64,000 nt of DNA. Origin: Cherax quadricarinatus. Lineage: Eukaryota > Arthropoda > Malacostraca > Decapoda > Parastacidae. The notes beneath the pieces were generated by a model. The model did no database searches and was not told the DNA's origin. It was given only the letters and a program-made list of their open reading frames with translations. Location: assembly GCF_038502225.1 (NCBI RefSeq), contig NC_091369.1, positions 14,972,293 through 15,036,292 of the forward strand. The letters run 5' to 3'. Both the position numbers and the translations under genes were made by a program. Position 1 is the stretch's first letter. Each line of letters starts with the position of its first letter. Positions 1 to 12,799 of the stretch are shown in pieces.

Positions 1-1380
1 CACTGCCTTTTCTTGGTCCAGGAATTTAAGGAAAGATACACTTCATCCTACCTTATTGTCACCTCTGACAACCTTGACCGTTCATGTGGCTAGCAAAGGA
101 GCTTACTCGGCTAGATTAGAAACTTTCATCTTAGCAGCAAAGTGTTGAGTGAAGAGCTTTTCTTTCTCCTGACTATTAATAGAAATAGTCTCATCCTGTC
201 GATTTAAAGGTGTAATAATTTTATCAGGTAAATACCCTAGTCTCTTCTTGACTAAGGACCACCAGGGGTTTTGAAGCTTCCTCCCTATCTGATGCCTGTT
301 TTTCTTTGTCTTCCATTTACCTACAGGCTAGCCTGTGCTGGTTCCGGTTGTAGATAGTGGAATGCCTCTTACACTTTCCCCTAGGCTTGTACTTAACAGT
401 AATGGCCTCCCGACAACGAAAGACGAACCAAGGCACTTCTGAAGGCGTAGGCACATACTGCCGGAGAGGGATGTATTTGTGTTATAGATAAGGATATGTT
501 TAGTGAAAGTATTCACTTGGTTATCTACGTTACCTTCGAGAAGAGACCATTCCCATAGGAGGCAAGCTTCGAACAAAGGGTCGGCAAGTTGTGCTTCTTG
601 ATTCTCCACCTCGTTTTGTTGTAATTTTCAGTGTTGTAAAGGCAGCCTTGTGTTAAGATGATCAACCATAGCAGAGGGCATTGCAAGTGACTCTGCCTTT
701 AGATTGATCATTCACTACTGGGTCAAGGAACGAGCCAGAGATGTGGGTAGGGAGGCAAAGTTTTTCATGTTAAATACAGTATGGAGTTTATCGAAGTACC
801 TTTGTATAAGACGTTGGATTAGGTCAATAACAGTTATATGCTGAAAATTATATTGAAGCAGATGGGATTCACAATTTCTATCAGGAAGCTCATGGGGTCT
901 TCTTACTGTCATTGATGTCTGTACATAGCACACGTTAGTATAGAGATATTAGAATTTATGCATAACCCAACGAACAAGCTACCCAGGTTATTAGAAGTGG
1001 TAGCATCAATGAGCTGAATATGTGTTACTTTTTAAGTTTGTGTTTAGCTTGACTAAATAGGTGTGTAAATTACTTGCTTTTGTTACAGGTAGAACATCGG
1101 GGCAGCCACTTGAACGTAGCTCTATGGCCAAAACCACCAGCTAAGCCGAGGTAGGAGAAACTGTGTGGGTGACGTGTGCTTGTTCAGTTCTAACATCCTG
1201 CTGGTTTGTTCCGAGCATAAATCTAGAGAACTGCCTTTTTTTTTGTCATGTACCTTTTTCTTTCGACAGTGGTCTTCTTGCACCCTCGTGGCAGTAATTG
1301 CACCAGATATCTCGCAGACAGTTGTCCGTATCAGTGACAGCGACATCACTGCCTAGAAACCTGAGAGAAGGATCTCCTAT
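1..1380. other. No recognisable gene; non-repetitive flank
   Basis: Open frames here are under 100 codons, overlap on both strands and match no family I know. There is no tandem repeat or transposon signature until the CT/CA microsatellite near 1398. I treat it as unannotated intergenic or old repeat-derived DNA. Confidence 0.5.
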
Positions 1381-1397
1381 TTCCTGACCCCCCTCCC

Positions 1398-1399
1398 CC

Positions 1400-1470
<71 letters not shown>
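1398..1470. repeat. Compound (CT)n-(CA)n microsatellite
   Basis: An uninterrupted CT run of about 24 bases passes directly into a CA run of about 50 bases. It abuts the truncated 5' end of the family A LINE that starts at 1471. Confidence 0.95.
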
Positions 1471-1472
<2 letters not shown>

Positions 1473-3749
1473 ACATCACTTACGAGAGGCCCCTTGGAGC
1501 TAGCGATCACGTGGTTCTGAGTTTTGATTATATAGTAGAGTTACAAGTGGAGAAGGTAACAGGAACTGAAGGGGACAGGCCAAACTATAAAAGGGGGGAC
1601 TACACAGGTATGAGAAACTTCCTGCAGGAGGTTCAGTGGGACAGAGAAATGGTAGGAAAATCAGTAAACGAGATGATGGAATATGTGGCAACAAAGTGCA
1701 AGGAGGCAGAGGAAAGGTTTGTTCCCAAGGGAAACAGAAATAATAGGAAGACCAAAACGAGTCCTTGGTTTACCCGAAGGTGTAGGGAGGCAAAAACTAA
1801 GTGCAACAGAGAATGGAAAAGGTACAGGAGGCATAGGACCCAGGAAAACAAGGAGATTAGTAGAAGAGCCAGAAACGAGTATGCACAGATAAGGAGGGAG
1901 GCCCAGCGACAGTAAGAAAACGACATAGCATCGAAAGTCAAATCTGACCCGAAACTGCTGTATAGCCACATTAGGAGGAAGACAACAGTCAAGGACCAGG
2001 TGATAAGGCTGAGGAAAGAAGGTGGAGAACTCACAAGAAACGATCAAGAGGTATGTGAGGAGCTCAACACGAGATTTAAGGAAGTATTTACAGTAGAGAC
2101 AGGAAGGACTCTGGGGGGGACAGACCAGATGGGGACACCAGCAAGGAATACACCAACAAGTGTTGGACGACATACATACAGATGAGGAGGAGGTGAAGAA
2201 ACTGCTAAGGGACATAGATACCTCAAAGGCAATGGGACCGGACATCTCCCCGTGGGTCCTTAGAGAGGGAGCAGATATGTTGTGCGTGCCACTTACCACA
2301 ATCTTCAACACGTCCCTGGAAACTGGGCAACTACCTGAGGTATGGAAGACGGCAAATGTAGTTCCCATTTTTAAAAAAAGGAGAGAGAAAAGAGGCACTA
2401 AACTATAGACCTGTGTCATTGACGTGTATAGTATGCAAAATTATGGAGAAGATTATCAGGAGGAGAGTGGTGGAGCACCTGGAACGGAACAAGAGTATAA
2501 ATGCCAACCAGCACGGATTCACGGAAGGCAAATCCTGTGTCACAAACCTTCTGGAGTTTTATGATAAAATAACAGAAGTAAGACACGAGAGAGAGGGGTG
2601 GGTTGATTGCATCTTCTTGGACCGCAAGAAGGCCTTTGACACAGTTCCTCACAAGAGATTAGTGCAGAATCTAGAGCATCAGGCGCATATAACAGGAAGG
2701 GCACTGCAATGGATCAGAGAATACCTGACAGGGAGGCAACAACGAGTCATGGTACGTAATGATGTATCACAGTGGGCACCTGTGACGAGCGGGGTCCCAC
2801 AGGGGTTGGTCCTAGGACCAGTGCTATTTTTGGTATATGTGAACGACATGATGGAAGGGTTAGACTCAGAAGTGTCCTTGTTTGCAGATGATGTGAAGTT
2901 AATGAGGAGAATTAAATCTGATGAGGACCAGGCAGGACTTCAAAGAGACCTGGACAGACTGGACACCTGGTCCAGCAAATGGCTTCTCGAGTTTAATCCT
3001 GCCAAATGCAAAGTCATGAAGATAGGGGAAGGGCACAGAAGACCACAGACAGAGTATAGGCTAGGTGGCAAACCTCACTCAAGGAGAAAGATCTTGGGGT
3101 GAGTATAACACCGAGCATGTCTCCGGAAGCACACATCAATCAGATAACTGCTGCAGCATATGGGCGCCTTGCAAACCTGAGAACAGCATTCCGATACCTT
3201 AGTAAGGAATCGTTCAAGACACTGTACACCGTGTATGTCAGGCCCATACTGGAGTATGCAGCACCTGTTTGGAACCCGCACTTGATAAAGCACGTCAAGA
3301 AACTAGAGAAAGTACAAAGGTTTGCCACAAGGTTAGTTCCAGAGCTAAGGGGAATGTCCTATGAAGAAAGATTAAGGGAAATCGGCCTGACGACACTGGA
3401 GGACAGGAGGGTCAGGGGAGACATGATAACGACATATAAAATACTGCGTGGAATAGACAAGGTGGACAAAAACAGGATGTTCCAGGGAGGGGACACAGAA
3501 ACAAGAGGCCACAATTGGAAGTTGAAGACACAAATGAGTCAGAGAGATATTAGGAAGTATTTCTTCAGTCATAGAGTTGTAAGGCAGTGGAATAGCCTAG
3601 AAAATGACGTAGTGGAGGCAGGAACCATACACAGTTTTAAGACGAGGTTTGATAAAGCTCAAGGAGCGGGGAGAGAGAGGGCCCAGTAGCAACCAGTGAA
3701 GAGGCGGGGCCAGGAGCTAAGACTCGACCCCTGCAACCACAAATAGGTG

Positions 3750-3753
<4 letters not shown>
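1471..3753 (+). mobile_element. Family A non-LTR retrotransposon, copy 1 (5'-truncated, degenerate)
   Basis: The copy begins inside the C-terminal end of an APE-type endonuclease (motif GASDHVVL; the SDH histidine is the last catalytic block) and continues through a full reverse transcriptase. RT signatures are SKAMGPD, NQHGFTEGKSC, the motif A region RKKAFDTVPH, motif B GVPQGLVLGP and motif C LFADDVKL with both catalytic aspartates. The C-terminal block of the CR1/Jockey superfamily (YVRPILEYAAPVWNP) follows. It is not functional: a TAA at 1913-1915 replaces a tyrosine codon kept in the copy at 28.5 kb, and frameshifts fall near 2160-2190, 2410 and 3090. The ORF ends at 3689; a short 3' UTR ends in GTGAGTAC, which runs into (AC)n. 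Clade is inferred (CR1/L2/Daphne-like within Jockey). Confidence 0.9.

Positions 3754-3802
<49 letters not shown>
3754..3802. repeat. (AC)n microsatellite at LINE 3' end
   Basis: A pure AC run of about 49 bases is continuous with the GTGAGTAC terminus of the upstream LINE. The same junction occurs at three other family A ends in this window. Confidence 0.95.
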
Positions 3803-3804
<2 letters not shown>

Positions 3805-4970
3805 GTACACTCTGTATTTCCCCCACTACACGGTACTCCCCTACAAAGCTGTACTCCCCAGCACACGATACGCCCCACAACACGGTACTCCCCACCATAC
3901 AGTACTTTCCACTACACGGTAGTACCTCACTACACGGTACTCCCACCATATGGTACTCCTCACAACACGGTTCTCCCCTTAAACACAACTCCCCTACTAC
4001 ACGGTACTCCCTCAAAACGCGATACTCCCCACCACTCAGTACTCCCCACCACACAGTACTTCCCACCACACGGTACTTCCCACCACACGGTACTTCCCAC
4101 CACACGGTACTCCCCACCACACGGTACTCCCCACCACACGATACTCCCCACCACACGATACTCCCCACCACACGGTACTCCCCACCACACGGTACTAACC
4201 ACCACACGATACTCCCCACCACACGATATTCCCCACCACACGATACTCCCCACCACACGGTAGTCTCCCACCACACGGTAGTCTCCCACCACACGATGCT
4301 CCCCACCACACGGTACTCCCCACCACACGATGCTCCCCACCACACGGTACTCCCCACCACACGGTACTCCCCACCACACAATACTCCCCACCACACGATA
4401 CTCCCCACCACACGATACTCCCCACCACACGATACTCCCCACCACACGGTACTCCCTCACCACACGGTAGTCCCTCACCACACAGTAGTCCCTCACCACA
4501 CGGTAGTCCCCCACCACACGGTAGTCCACCACACGATACTCCCCACCACACGATACTCCCCACCACACGATACTCCCCACCACACGATACTCCCCACCAC
4601 ACGATACTCCCCACCACACGATGCTCCCCACCACACGATACTCCCCACCACACGATACTCCCCCCCACACGATGCTCCCCACCACACGATACTCCCCACC
4701 ACACGATACTCCCCCCCACACGATGCTCCCCACCACACTGTAATCCTCCACCACAGGGTATTCCCCACCACTAGGTACTCCCCACCACACAGTACTCCCA
4801 CACCATACACTATTCCATCGCTATGGAAGGCTCCCACACTACATCGTACTCACCCCCCCACACCACAAGGTACTTCTTCACCACACGGTGCTCCCCAGCC
4901 ACACGGTACTCATACACAACATGGTACTCTCACACCAATGGTACTCCCACAATAAGCTGTACTCCCTTCC
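3803..4970. repeat. 17-bp minisatellite, about 1.1 kb
   Basis: The consensus unit is about CCACCACACGRTACTCC, repeated some 65 times. The array is most homogeneous between 4060 and 4740 and decays at both edges. Variants are mainly GATACT/GGTACT/GATGCT plus single-base deletions. Because 17 is not a multiple of 3, the frame cycles every 51 bp, so stop-free frames of 114-402 codons appear on both strands. They have no start context or domain and are not genes. Confidence 0.95.
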
Positions 4971-5019
4971 CATACAGCATTGCCATATACCCATTCTCTT
5001 CCGCACAATATTCACCCCC

Positions 5020-5050
5020 ATCTCTCTCTCTCTCTCTCTTTCAGACGCAT

Positions 5051-5088
<38 letters not shown>

Positions 5089-5420
5089 CTCACACGAACC
5101 CCCTCACACGCAACCCCCTCACACGCAACCCCCTCACACGCAACCCCCTCACACGCAACCCCCTCACACGCAACCCCCTCACACGCAACCCCCTCACACG
5201 CAACCCCCTCACACGCAACCCCCTCACACGCAGCCCCTCACACGCACCCCCTCACACGCACCCCCTCACACGCACCCCCTCACACGCACCCCCTCACACG
5301 TACCCCCTCACACGCACCCCCTCACACGCACCCCCTCACACCCACACTCCCCTCACACACATGAACACCCTCACACACGCGCACACCCTCACACGAACAC
5401 ATCCTCACACTTCCTGTGTT
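5020..5420. repeat. (TC)n, (AC)n and 15/14-bp minisatellite cluster
   Basis: A TC run (about 5020-5041) and an AC run (5055-5088) are followed by about ten 15-bp units of form CACACGCAACCCCCT. These switch at about 5235 to 14-bp units with one A fewer, and finally decay into CACACGAACAC variants. The change from 15-bp to 14-bp periodicity can be read directly. Open frames through it are repeat artefacts. Confidence 0.93.
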
Positions 5421-5573
5421 AGCGAGGCGTCTCTTGTGATCTCTCTGACAAAACAACAATGGCCGCCGCGTCGTCCTCATAAAGCAATATATCTCTCAAG
5501 TTTCTTCATTTATCTTGTCTAGTCTACGACAGCTCAACACTATTTGCTATCTATCTCCTCTCTGTGTATATTT

Positions 5574-7368
5574 TCTGATCAGTGTCAAAAACGTTGATAC
5601 ATGTGCTCGATTTTTAATAATTATTTTCTCTCAGTTTTTACACAGGAAGACACTAACAATATTCCAGTAATTAATTTTTATAGTGGGCTAGAAGAAGATA
5701 AATTATGTATCATCACAGTCACTAGTGAAATGGTTGTGAAGCAGATAGACAGACTGAAGCAAAATAAGTCGCCGGGTCCTGATGAGGTTTTTTCAAGGGT
5801 TCTTAAGGAATGCAAAATGGAACTCTGTGAACCATTAACTAATATTTTTAATTTATCTCTTCAAACAGGTGTAGTGTCTGATATGTGGAAGATGGCTAAT
5901 GTAATTCCTATTTTTAAAACAGGGGACAAGTCGTTACCGTCAAATTACCGCCCAATAAGCCTGACCTCAATTGTAGGCAAATTACTAGTCAATTATAGCT
6001 GAGATTATAAGAAGCCATCGCGATAAGCATAGCTTGATTAATGATACTTAGCATGGATTCACAAGAGGCCGGTCTTGTCTAACTAATTTATTAACTTTTT
6101 TCAGTAAAGCTTTTGAGGCTGTTGACCACGATAAAGAATTTGATATTATTTACTTAGATTTTAGTAAGGCTTTTGATAGAGTTCCGCACCATAGACTGTT
6201 AAAGAAAGTGGCAGCTCATGGCATTGGGGGAAAAGTGCTCTCGTGGATCGAGTCATGGCTCACTGACAGGAAGCAGAGAGTGTCCATAAATGGGGTTAAA
6301 TCCGAGTGGGGATCTGTAACAAGTGGCGTTCCACAGGGATCAGTCTTGGGCCCGTTGTTGTTTATAATATATATCAATGATCTTGGGAATTACTAGTGAT
6401 ATGAGCAAATTCGCAGATGACACAAAGATAGGTAGGATAATTGATTCAAACGTAGATGTTATGGAACTTCAGGAGGATTTAAACAAACTCTATTCTTGGT
6501 CAGAAAAGCGGCAGATGTAGTTCAATGTAGATAAATGCAAGGTTCTGAAGCTTGGGAGTGCCCATAACCCTAGTACTTATAAGTTAAATGATGTAGAACT
6601 TAGCCATACAGATTGCGAAAAGGACTTGGGGGTTATGGTGAGCAGCAACCTTAAACCAAGACAGCAATGCCTAAGCGTACGTAATAAGGCAAATAGATTA
6701 CTGGGATTTATATCAAGAATTGTAAGCAACAGAAGTCCAGAGGTCATACTGCAGCTTTATACATCATTAGTAAGGCCTCACCTAGATTATGCAGCTCAGT
6801 TCTGGTCTCCATATTACAGAATGGACATAAATTCGTTAGAAAACATTCAGCGTAGGATGACTAAATTAATACATAGCATTAGAAATCTTCCTTATGAAGA
6901 AAGATTGAAGACTCTTAAGTTACATTCACTTGTTAGACGAAGAATGAGGGGAGACCTGATCGAAGTGTATAAGTGGAAGATAGGTATTAATAAAGGGGAT
7001 ATTAATAAGGTCTTGAGGATGTCTCTCAAAGAGAGAACCCGCAGTAATGGATTTAAATTAGATAAGTTTAGATTTAGAAAGGACATAGGAAAGTATTGGT
7101 TTGGAAATAGGGTAGTTGATGAGTGGAACAGTCTACCTAGTTGGGTTATTGAGGCTAGGACTTTGGGTAGTTTCAAATTTAGGTTGGGTAAGTACATGAG
7201 TGGGAGGGGTTGGATTTGAGTGGGACTTTCACATCAGAGCTTATTTCTTGGGTGGCATTGAAAATTGGGTTTGGCAAATGTTTTGTTAGTGGGATGAATT
7301 GTAAAGGACCTGCCTAGTATGGGCCAACAGGCCTCCTGCAGTGTTCCTCCTTTCTTATGTTCTTATTA
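5574..7368 (+). mobile_element. Family B (CR1-type) LINE, 5'-truncated copy
   Basis: This is a relative of the nearly complete CR1 element at 57.6-61.7 kb, beginning inside the RT domain (FLSVFTQEDTNN). Readable blocks are LKQNKSPGPDE, SNYRPISLTSIVGK, the motif A region [12 protein letters not shown], motif [14 protein letters not shown] and a KFADDTKIGR motif C after a frameshift. The C-terminal block LYTSLVRPHLDYA and the terminal VVDEWNSLPSWVIEARTL follow. Open segments lie in three frames (5601-6002, 6208-6396, 6626-7219), with a stop at 6000-6002 and at least two frameshifts. The 3' UTR carries the family signature GGGCCAACAGGCCTCCTGCAG and ends in TTCTTATG-type repeats. Inactive. Confidence 0.9.
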
Positions 7369-9300
7369 TGTGCATTTATGCCTCGACAGTACATGGTAAT
7401 GTGATGAGCTCCATGTCATCATGCGCTCCACTAGCATCAAGGCATGACTGAGCTCATGCTTTGATCCTAGTGGAGCGATCTTGATCCCATTCTTAATGTA
7501 CTGTTTTACCCTTAGAGGTTTAGCTCCTCCAATTATTATTAAAGACGTATTAAGAATAACAGTTCTGCTTTGTCTTTGATGTACAATCGGTAGCACGAAA
7601 ATTGAGATGAATTTCGACCAATGAAGACATTTAAATAGAAATAGTTGTGAATGAATGTGGGTGCACAGTGTTTGTTCCGTCTAGTCAGCGTCTAGTAAGT
7701 CTGACAATTGCAGCAGAAATCCTAATTAAAAAGTGTGAAAATCTATGTATTCTAGTTTAAAATTGAGGTTTGTCAGAAAAGCGTTCAAAACGCTCTATAT
7801 CGTCGAAATATGCAATAAAACACAATTTTAAGACATTTTTTCGAGTTTTTTAGTGTTTCAAGTATTTTTTAAAATATATATATATATATATAAAATATTC
7901 CAGTTTATTCATAATCTGTCACTGAGGCGATGGATGGTGGACCAGTCTTGAGTTTCTATATGTAATGTTAGTATCTTATGTTGCAGTTAAGAAACTCGTA
8001 TTAACTATGAAACGAAAATTATTACTGATCTTTGTCTCTGTTAATATACAAAAATAATGGAGGGATGATATTGTGATAATCATATTTAAAGTTGATAATT
8101 CTTTCCGTACCATTCTGCCAGCCTTAAATAATACTGATAGCAGCCACTAGAAAAGTTTAGTTATTGTCGAGGGAAAACCTCTTATTGGTGTCTTTCTTGG
8201 ATATAGTTATGTGTAAATAGTTCTCAAATTAATAGACTTGTAAAGGCAGAGGATCTGAAGTGCAGGATTACCAAGTACCAAGAGTGTTAGCGTATGGGTG
8301 CAGGACAGACGTAGCAAATTGGTATTAACTTGAATCAGGTTATTTGGATATTTTAATCAAATGAGTGAGCTGTAACTGAATTTGGTCCATATGTCTGTGT
8401 ATCTTTCTGGGTGACTGTCTCTTTCTCTTGGTGGGAGTCAGTCTCAGTGACTGTGATTCTCTCATATGCAGATACCTCCCCAGGTAAGCGTGTCTATCAA
8501 AAACCAGGCATTATTCCCCATACTCTGAAGCATCAGGCTTGTGGTAAACTATTTCGTCTGCTAAATACATTGGCCACGTGAGTGATTTTTAAAATGCCAA
8601 GGGATTTGCAAAAGGGCTGATACCCCCCTCCCTGGAGAAATTTTCCCCAGACTGGGGGGCAGCGGAGGTTCGTTGTGGGTGAACTATTCATCTTTCAACA
8701 TTAATTTGATTTTCTCACTCGCTACGCAGCTGATTATTTTTTCTGAACAGCTTTAGTCTGTGGGGTTTCTGGAGAGTCACTACATGTAACCCATAATATA
8801 ATATTCATGGCGAAGAGAGAAAGAACAGTTAAATTCACGTTATAGAAGAAATCTCACAGCAGGCTGAAGGCCAATTAGAGGAAGAGTGACTTGCAACATT
8901 ATGTGAAGTTAAGGAAACAATCAAGTCAAATGTAAAGACAGCATATGGTAACGGCTTGATAAAGCTCCTGGAGAGCAAAACTTTGCCACAATAAAATGTC
9001 ATATTAGTTGCACTTTTGCCCTTTTACCTAAGAAGACAGAATATATAGACAGAAATGAATCAAAACCAAAGTGAGAAATAGCGCGAGTCACATGATCGCT
9101 CTACTGTTATGATTATTTTGATACATTTATGGGGAATAGTTAAATCCGTAGGGTTTATGTAGCACCTGTGAAATGGGAGGCAATCGTTTAGTTCAAGGAA
9201 GTGGAAAGCAATTTATATTGCTTGAATCAAGATCCCCCTCACCAGCATCAAGGAGCCACACTAGCTTCCACTAAACTTAAACAGCCGGTACTGCATACAA
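7369..9300. other. No gene seen; AT-rich flank
   Basis: No convincing ORF or repeat apart from a short (TA)n at about 7875-7895 and low-complexity A/T runs. The sequence after the LINE 3' end looks single-copy within this window. Confidence 0.5.
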
Positions 9301-9317
9301 ACGCGTTCGTAAACAAA

Positions 9318-9715
9318 CGACCTACACCACAGTCCAACGGCCTACACCACAGTCCAGCGACCTACACCACAGTCCAACGACCTACACCACAGTCCAGAGA
9401 CCTACACCACAGTCCAGAGACCTACACCACAGTCCAGCGACCTACACGACAGTCCAGCAACCTACACGACAGTTACCAACCTACACGACAGTCAAGAAAC
9501 CTACACGACAGTCCAGCAGCCTACACGACAGTCCAGCGACCTACACGACAGTCCAGCGACCTACACGACAGTCCAGCGACCTACACAGTCCAGCGACCTA
9601 CACCACAGTCCAGCGACCTACACCACAGTCCAGCGACCTACACCACAGTCCAGCGACCTACACCACAGTCCAGCGACCTACACCACAATCCAGCGACTTA
9701 TATCACAGTTATTCA
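9318..9715. repeat. 20-bp minisatellite
   Basis: About 20 units of consensus CGACCTACACCACAGTCCAG. The middle third carries a shared variant (CTACACGACAGTCC), indicating local amplification of a mutated unit. Several units have small deletions. The 177-codon frame through it is repeat-driven. Confidence 0.93.
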
Positions 9716-9729
9716 CACATTCACTCTGA

Positions 9730-11460
9730 AATAATGCACACACGAACTTTTTCCTTACATAGATATATACATAGATGTATACATACACTACATTTATATA
9801 TAGATTTATGTACCCATGCTTTGCTAAATGATTTTCCCGCCGTAAGAAAAATATGTATACATTAATATTTTCTGAACTGAACTGCAACAGCGTCGATCCA
9901 CTGGCATAATGACACGACACTTTCATTAATGATAATATTATTTACTGTCTTATCCTGGACTTGTTTCTTGATCTTCCATTGCGTCTGCCCTTAATCAAGG
10001 TATATGCTTGGTGGCTTTTGAAGGGCTCTTGATGCTGTCAAGGACTGTTCTGATACTGGTGATTTTTTTTTATCCAAAGAATCTTATCTACCCTTCTCTT
10101 TCTCCTTATCCCTTTCTACCATCAACTGCACTGCTGGATTTAGTCCAGACACCATGGATTTAATAATAATAATCCCCTACTGCTGTAAATGCTACTCAAT
10201 ATGTTCGTAATGGATTAGTATTATTATTACATTAGCGTAAAACGGTTATCCCGTGTGGATTTTTGCAGGTGAGAGAGAGAGGAAGGAAGGGAGGGAGGGA
10301 GGAAGAGAGGGAGAACTGATAGAATACCGAAAAATGTGGAGAAGTAATAGGAAGGATGAGGATTGAGGTTTACTTGTATGTTATAAAACATTCTCATTTA
10401 TATTTATCCCTGGATGAGGATAACGGCATCTTTGAACTGGTCTCCTCAGGATTAAACTTTTTGTGCTCTGTTATCCTTGTACCAGTTCTCATGTGAGTTT
10501 ATTAACTTTCTCCCGTATTTTTTACTTCTCATTTTCCCTCTACTACCGTCTAAGACGGTCATCCTGTTCCATGTGATAGTTGTACAATGGGAACAGAAAT
10601 TAGTTTTTTTTGGTCAAATTCTTTAGCATAGGATCGATTTCATACACGAAGTAATGAAATACTTAAATTTTAGATGCGAGGTTTCAGATGATGAGGCTAT
10701 CGTCATATTTCTCGCTATAGGTTGATTAGAACGATAAAGATACCAAGTGTTCCACTATGCGAGGGAGGCCTGGTCACAGACCGGGCCGCGGGGGCGTTGA
10801 CCCCCGAAACTCTCTCCAGGTAAACTCCAGGTATGTGCTCACTAGTTACGGAAGCCTACGAGGTATCTTCCAAAAGAGTTGGAGTTACTGTTACTTTTGG
10901 ATCCATCAACGGTGATACCTTGATTAAGGTCTATTTGAGGAATTAGATATCGCTTCCTTTCACAGATCAAATCTGTGAAAGGAGACGATAGCTGTGATTA
11001 TTTTTTGGATTTAGCGTTTCCAGTGACTGTTATTACGTGGGAATTTGACAGATTTTCAATTCAGATCAGAAATCCTATCAGAGTAGAAAGAGTTTCCATG
11101 CTTCATTTCATTTAAAAAAAAAATCGTACTTTGGCAGAATTGCTGATCTTTTCTTTCATTCAAAACCACGTAAGATGAGAGTTAAATCTTACAAAGTTTA
11201 GTTTATTTTCAGTATACTTGTATGTTTACTTTCCGATGTGCTTCATAATAGGTCATAATCCTGTAACGTTAACATTCCATCCTACGAGGCCTAGTCTGAG
11301 ACTGGGCCGTGGGGAAAATAATTCCCATTATCACTTACAGGTCTCCGTATGGACTATTTAACACACAGGTAGGGAAAAGCGGTACAATATATTGCGGAAA
11401 TATATATTGGTAGAGAGAGAGAGAGGCATGTTACCCTGGTAAAATTGGAAGGGGGGGGGG
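9730..11460. other. No gene; two short LINE tail relics
   Basis: Mostly unrecognised sequence. A plus-strand relic of the family C LINE 3' end lies at about 10763-10838 (GGCCTGGTCACAGACC, then CTCCAGGTAAACTCCAGGTA). A more decayed one is at about 11283-11320 (GAGGCCTAGTCTGAGACTGG). A G-rich GGAAGGAAGG tract is at about 10280-10310 and a GA/G run at 11413-11460. Confidence 0.5.
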
Positions 11461-11907
11461 ATGAACATTAAAATGGTATAAAATACCGACAGGTTGTTAG
11501 GTAAGACACATATGCAACAGTTAGGTATCTTTATTTCGAAACGTTTCGCCTACACAGTAGGCTTCTTCAGTCGAGTACAGAAAAGTTGATAGAAGCAGAA
11601 GATACTTGAAGACGATGTAATCAGTCCATCACCCTTAAAGTTTTGAGGTGGTCAGTCCCTCAGTCTGGAGAAGAGCATTGTTCCGTTGTCTGAAACAATA
11701 TGAAGATGAAGTGACAGAATGGGGCCTTATATAGGGCCAGGAGGTGAGACGTAGGTTGCTTTGGGAGGGCAGGTCCCTCTCAAACCCAGCCGTTCTCACT
11801 AGTAGAGGTTGTCAAGTTGATAGTCTGTACCAAGATACCCTTGTGTTGCAGTGTCTGACAGAATGAACATTAAAATGGTATAAAATACCGACAGGTTGTT
11901 AGGTAAG
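11461..11907 (-). mobile_element. Unit B: hammerhead-bearing PLE-type terminal unit
   Basis: A ~400-bp unit, read on the minus strand. From its 5' side it holds a TATA-like CTATATAAGG (11725-11734), an internal region ending in a cleavable-type hammerhead core (11536-11574), an AATAAAG, then a terminal stretch. An extension containing the 13-nt palindrome GGTATTTTATACC closes it. The same unit recurs, whole or partial, at 11908, 12153, 13348, 16796 and 16978. It contains no coding capacity. I interpret it as a PLE pseudo-LTR or retrozyme-like monomer. Confidence 0.75.
11536..11574 (-). ncRNA. Hammerhead ribozyme motif (unit B, C3-G8 core)
   Basis: Read on the minus strand: stem I UCGA/UCGA, core CUGAAGA, one extra A, stem II GCCUAC/GUAGGC, then GAAAC and GUU before stem I resumes. 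All conserved core positions are present. Stem III is the loopless palindrome ACGU. Confidence 0.8.
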
Positions 11908-12152
11908 CTCAGATAGTTCCTGACTATGGAACTGAACTTCTCCAGGCCGAGGGACTGACAACCTCAAATTCTACGACTTTAAGGGTGATGGACTGATTAC
12001 ATTGTCTTCACATCTCTACTGTTCCTGCCTACTTTCTGTATTCGACTGAAGAAGCCTACTGTGTAGGCGAAACGTTTCGGAATAAAGTTGTCTAACTGTT
12101 GCATACGTGTCTTACCTAACAACCTGTCGGTATTGTATACCATTTTGATGTT
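11908..12152 (+). mobile_element. Inverted partial unit B
   Basis: A plus-strand relative of unit B, diverged from its neighbours, placed head-to-head with the preceding minus-strand unit. It carries a hammerhead (12041-12081) and an AATAAAG. It ends in an extension with a mutated GGTATTGTATACC. Confidence 0.7.
12041..12081 (+). ncRNA. Hammerhead ribozyme motif (five-base-pair stem I)
   Basis: Stem I UUCGA pairs with UCGGA (one G-U). The core is CUGAAGA, stem II GCCUAC/GUAGGC, then GAAAC and GUU. This is the best-paired C3-G8 copy in the window. Confidence 0.82.
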
Positions 12153-12387
12153 CACATATGCAACAGTTAGGTATCTTTATTTCGAAACGTTTCGCCTACA
12201 CAGTAGGCTTCTTCAGTCGAGTACAGAAAAGTTGATAGAAGCAGAAGATACTTGAAGACGATGTAATCAGTCCATCACCCTTAAAGTTTCGAGGTGGTCA
12301 GTCCCTCAGTCTGGAGAAGAGCATTGTTCCGTTGTCTGAAACAATATGAAGATGAAGTGACAGAATGGGGCCTTATATAGGGGGGGG
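12153..12387 (-). mobile_element. Truncated unit B
   Basis: A minus-strand unit nearly identical to the 11505-11730 part of the first unit B. It stops at the TATA-like segment and runs into a G run at 12381-12389. It has its own hammerhead at 12182-12220. Confidence 0.75.
12182..12220 (-). ncRNA. Hammerhead ribozyme motif (unit B)
   Basis: Same core and stems as the motif at 11536-11574: CUGAAGA, GCCUAC/GUAGGC, GAAAC, GUU, with UCGA/UCGA as stem I. Confidence 0.8.
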
Positions 12388-12538
12388 GGATGATGAACCG
12401 CTACATCGGTTCGCTCCCCTGGAGAAGAGGATGGGTGGCAAATGATACCACATCTCCTCATTTTCCTATTTCTCTTAGATCATATTCTCTCTTTCCTTGG
12501 GGTAAAGTCAGTACGGAAGAGTTATATCCTCCCTCTTT

Positions 12539-12551
12539 AGTTTTCGATTCT
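12539..12551. repeat. Left 13-bp TSD of the PLE insertion
   Basis: AGTTTTCGATTCT occurs here and again at 17924-17936, exactly bracketing the inverted arms plus the one-sided extension. This is the expected signature of target-primed insertion of the whole composite. Confidence 0.8.
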
Positions 12552-12591
12552 GGCAATATAAACACAAATGCAGTATAATGTGATCCTTTAT

Positions 12592-12630
12592 TGACTACGT
12601 TTCGCCCACACAGTGGGCTTTTTCAAGTCA
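12592..12630 (-). ncRNA. Hammerhead-like motif in PLE left arm (U3-A8 core)
   Basis: Minus strand: stem I UGAC/GUCA, core UUGAAAA, extra A, stem II GCCCAC/GUGGGC, GAAAC, GUA. Relative to the consensus, C3 is U and G8 is A, which keeps the known 3-8 Watson-Crick pair. Confidence 0.7.
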
Positions 12631-12799
12631 CAAACAGAACTACCTGGGGTGGAAGGAACGCGAGTATTTATAGTCCGGCTGAGGTCAGGTGAAGAATGCT
12701 GCATCTGATGATGTACCGAGTTGGGTTGTAGAGTCTAAAAACTTGGGTAGCTTGGAAAGGAGACTGGACAAGTTTGTGAGCAGACCTTCTACAGTGTTC

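Noticed and set aside
3659..4955. WWGVSCGGEY-type and HHTVLPTTRYS-type ORFs
   Set aside because: Translations of a 17-bp minisatellite, open on both strands.
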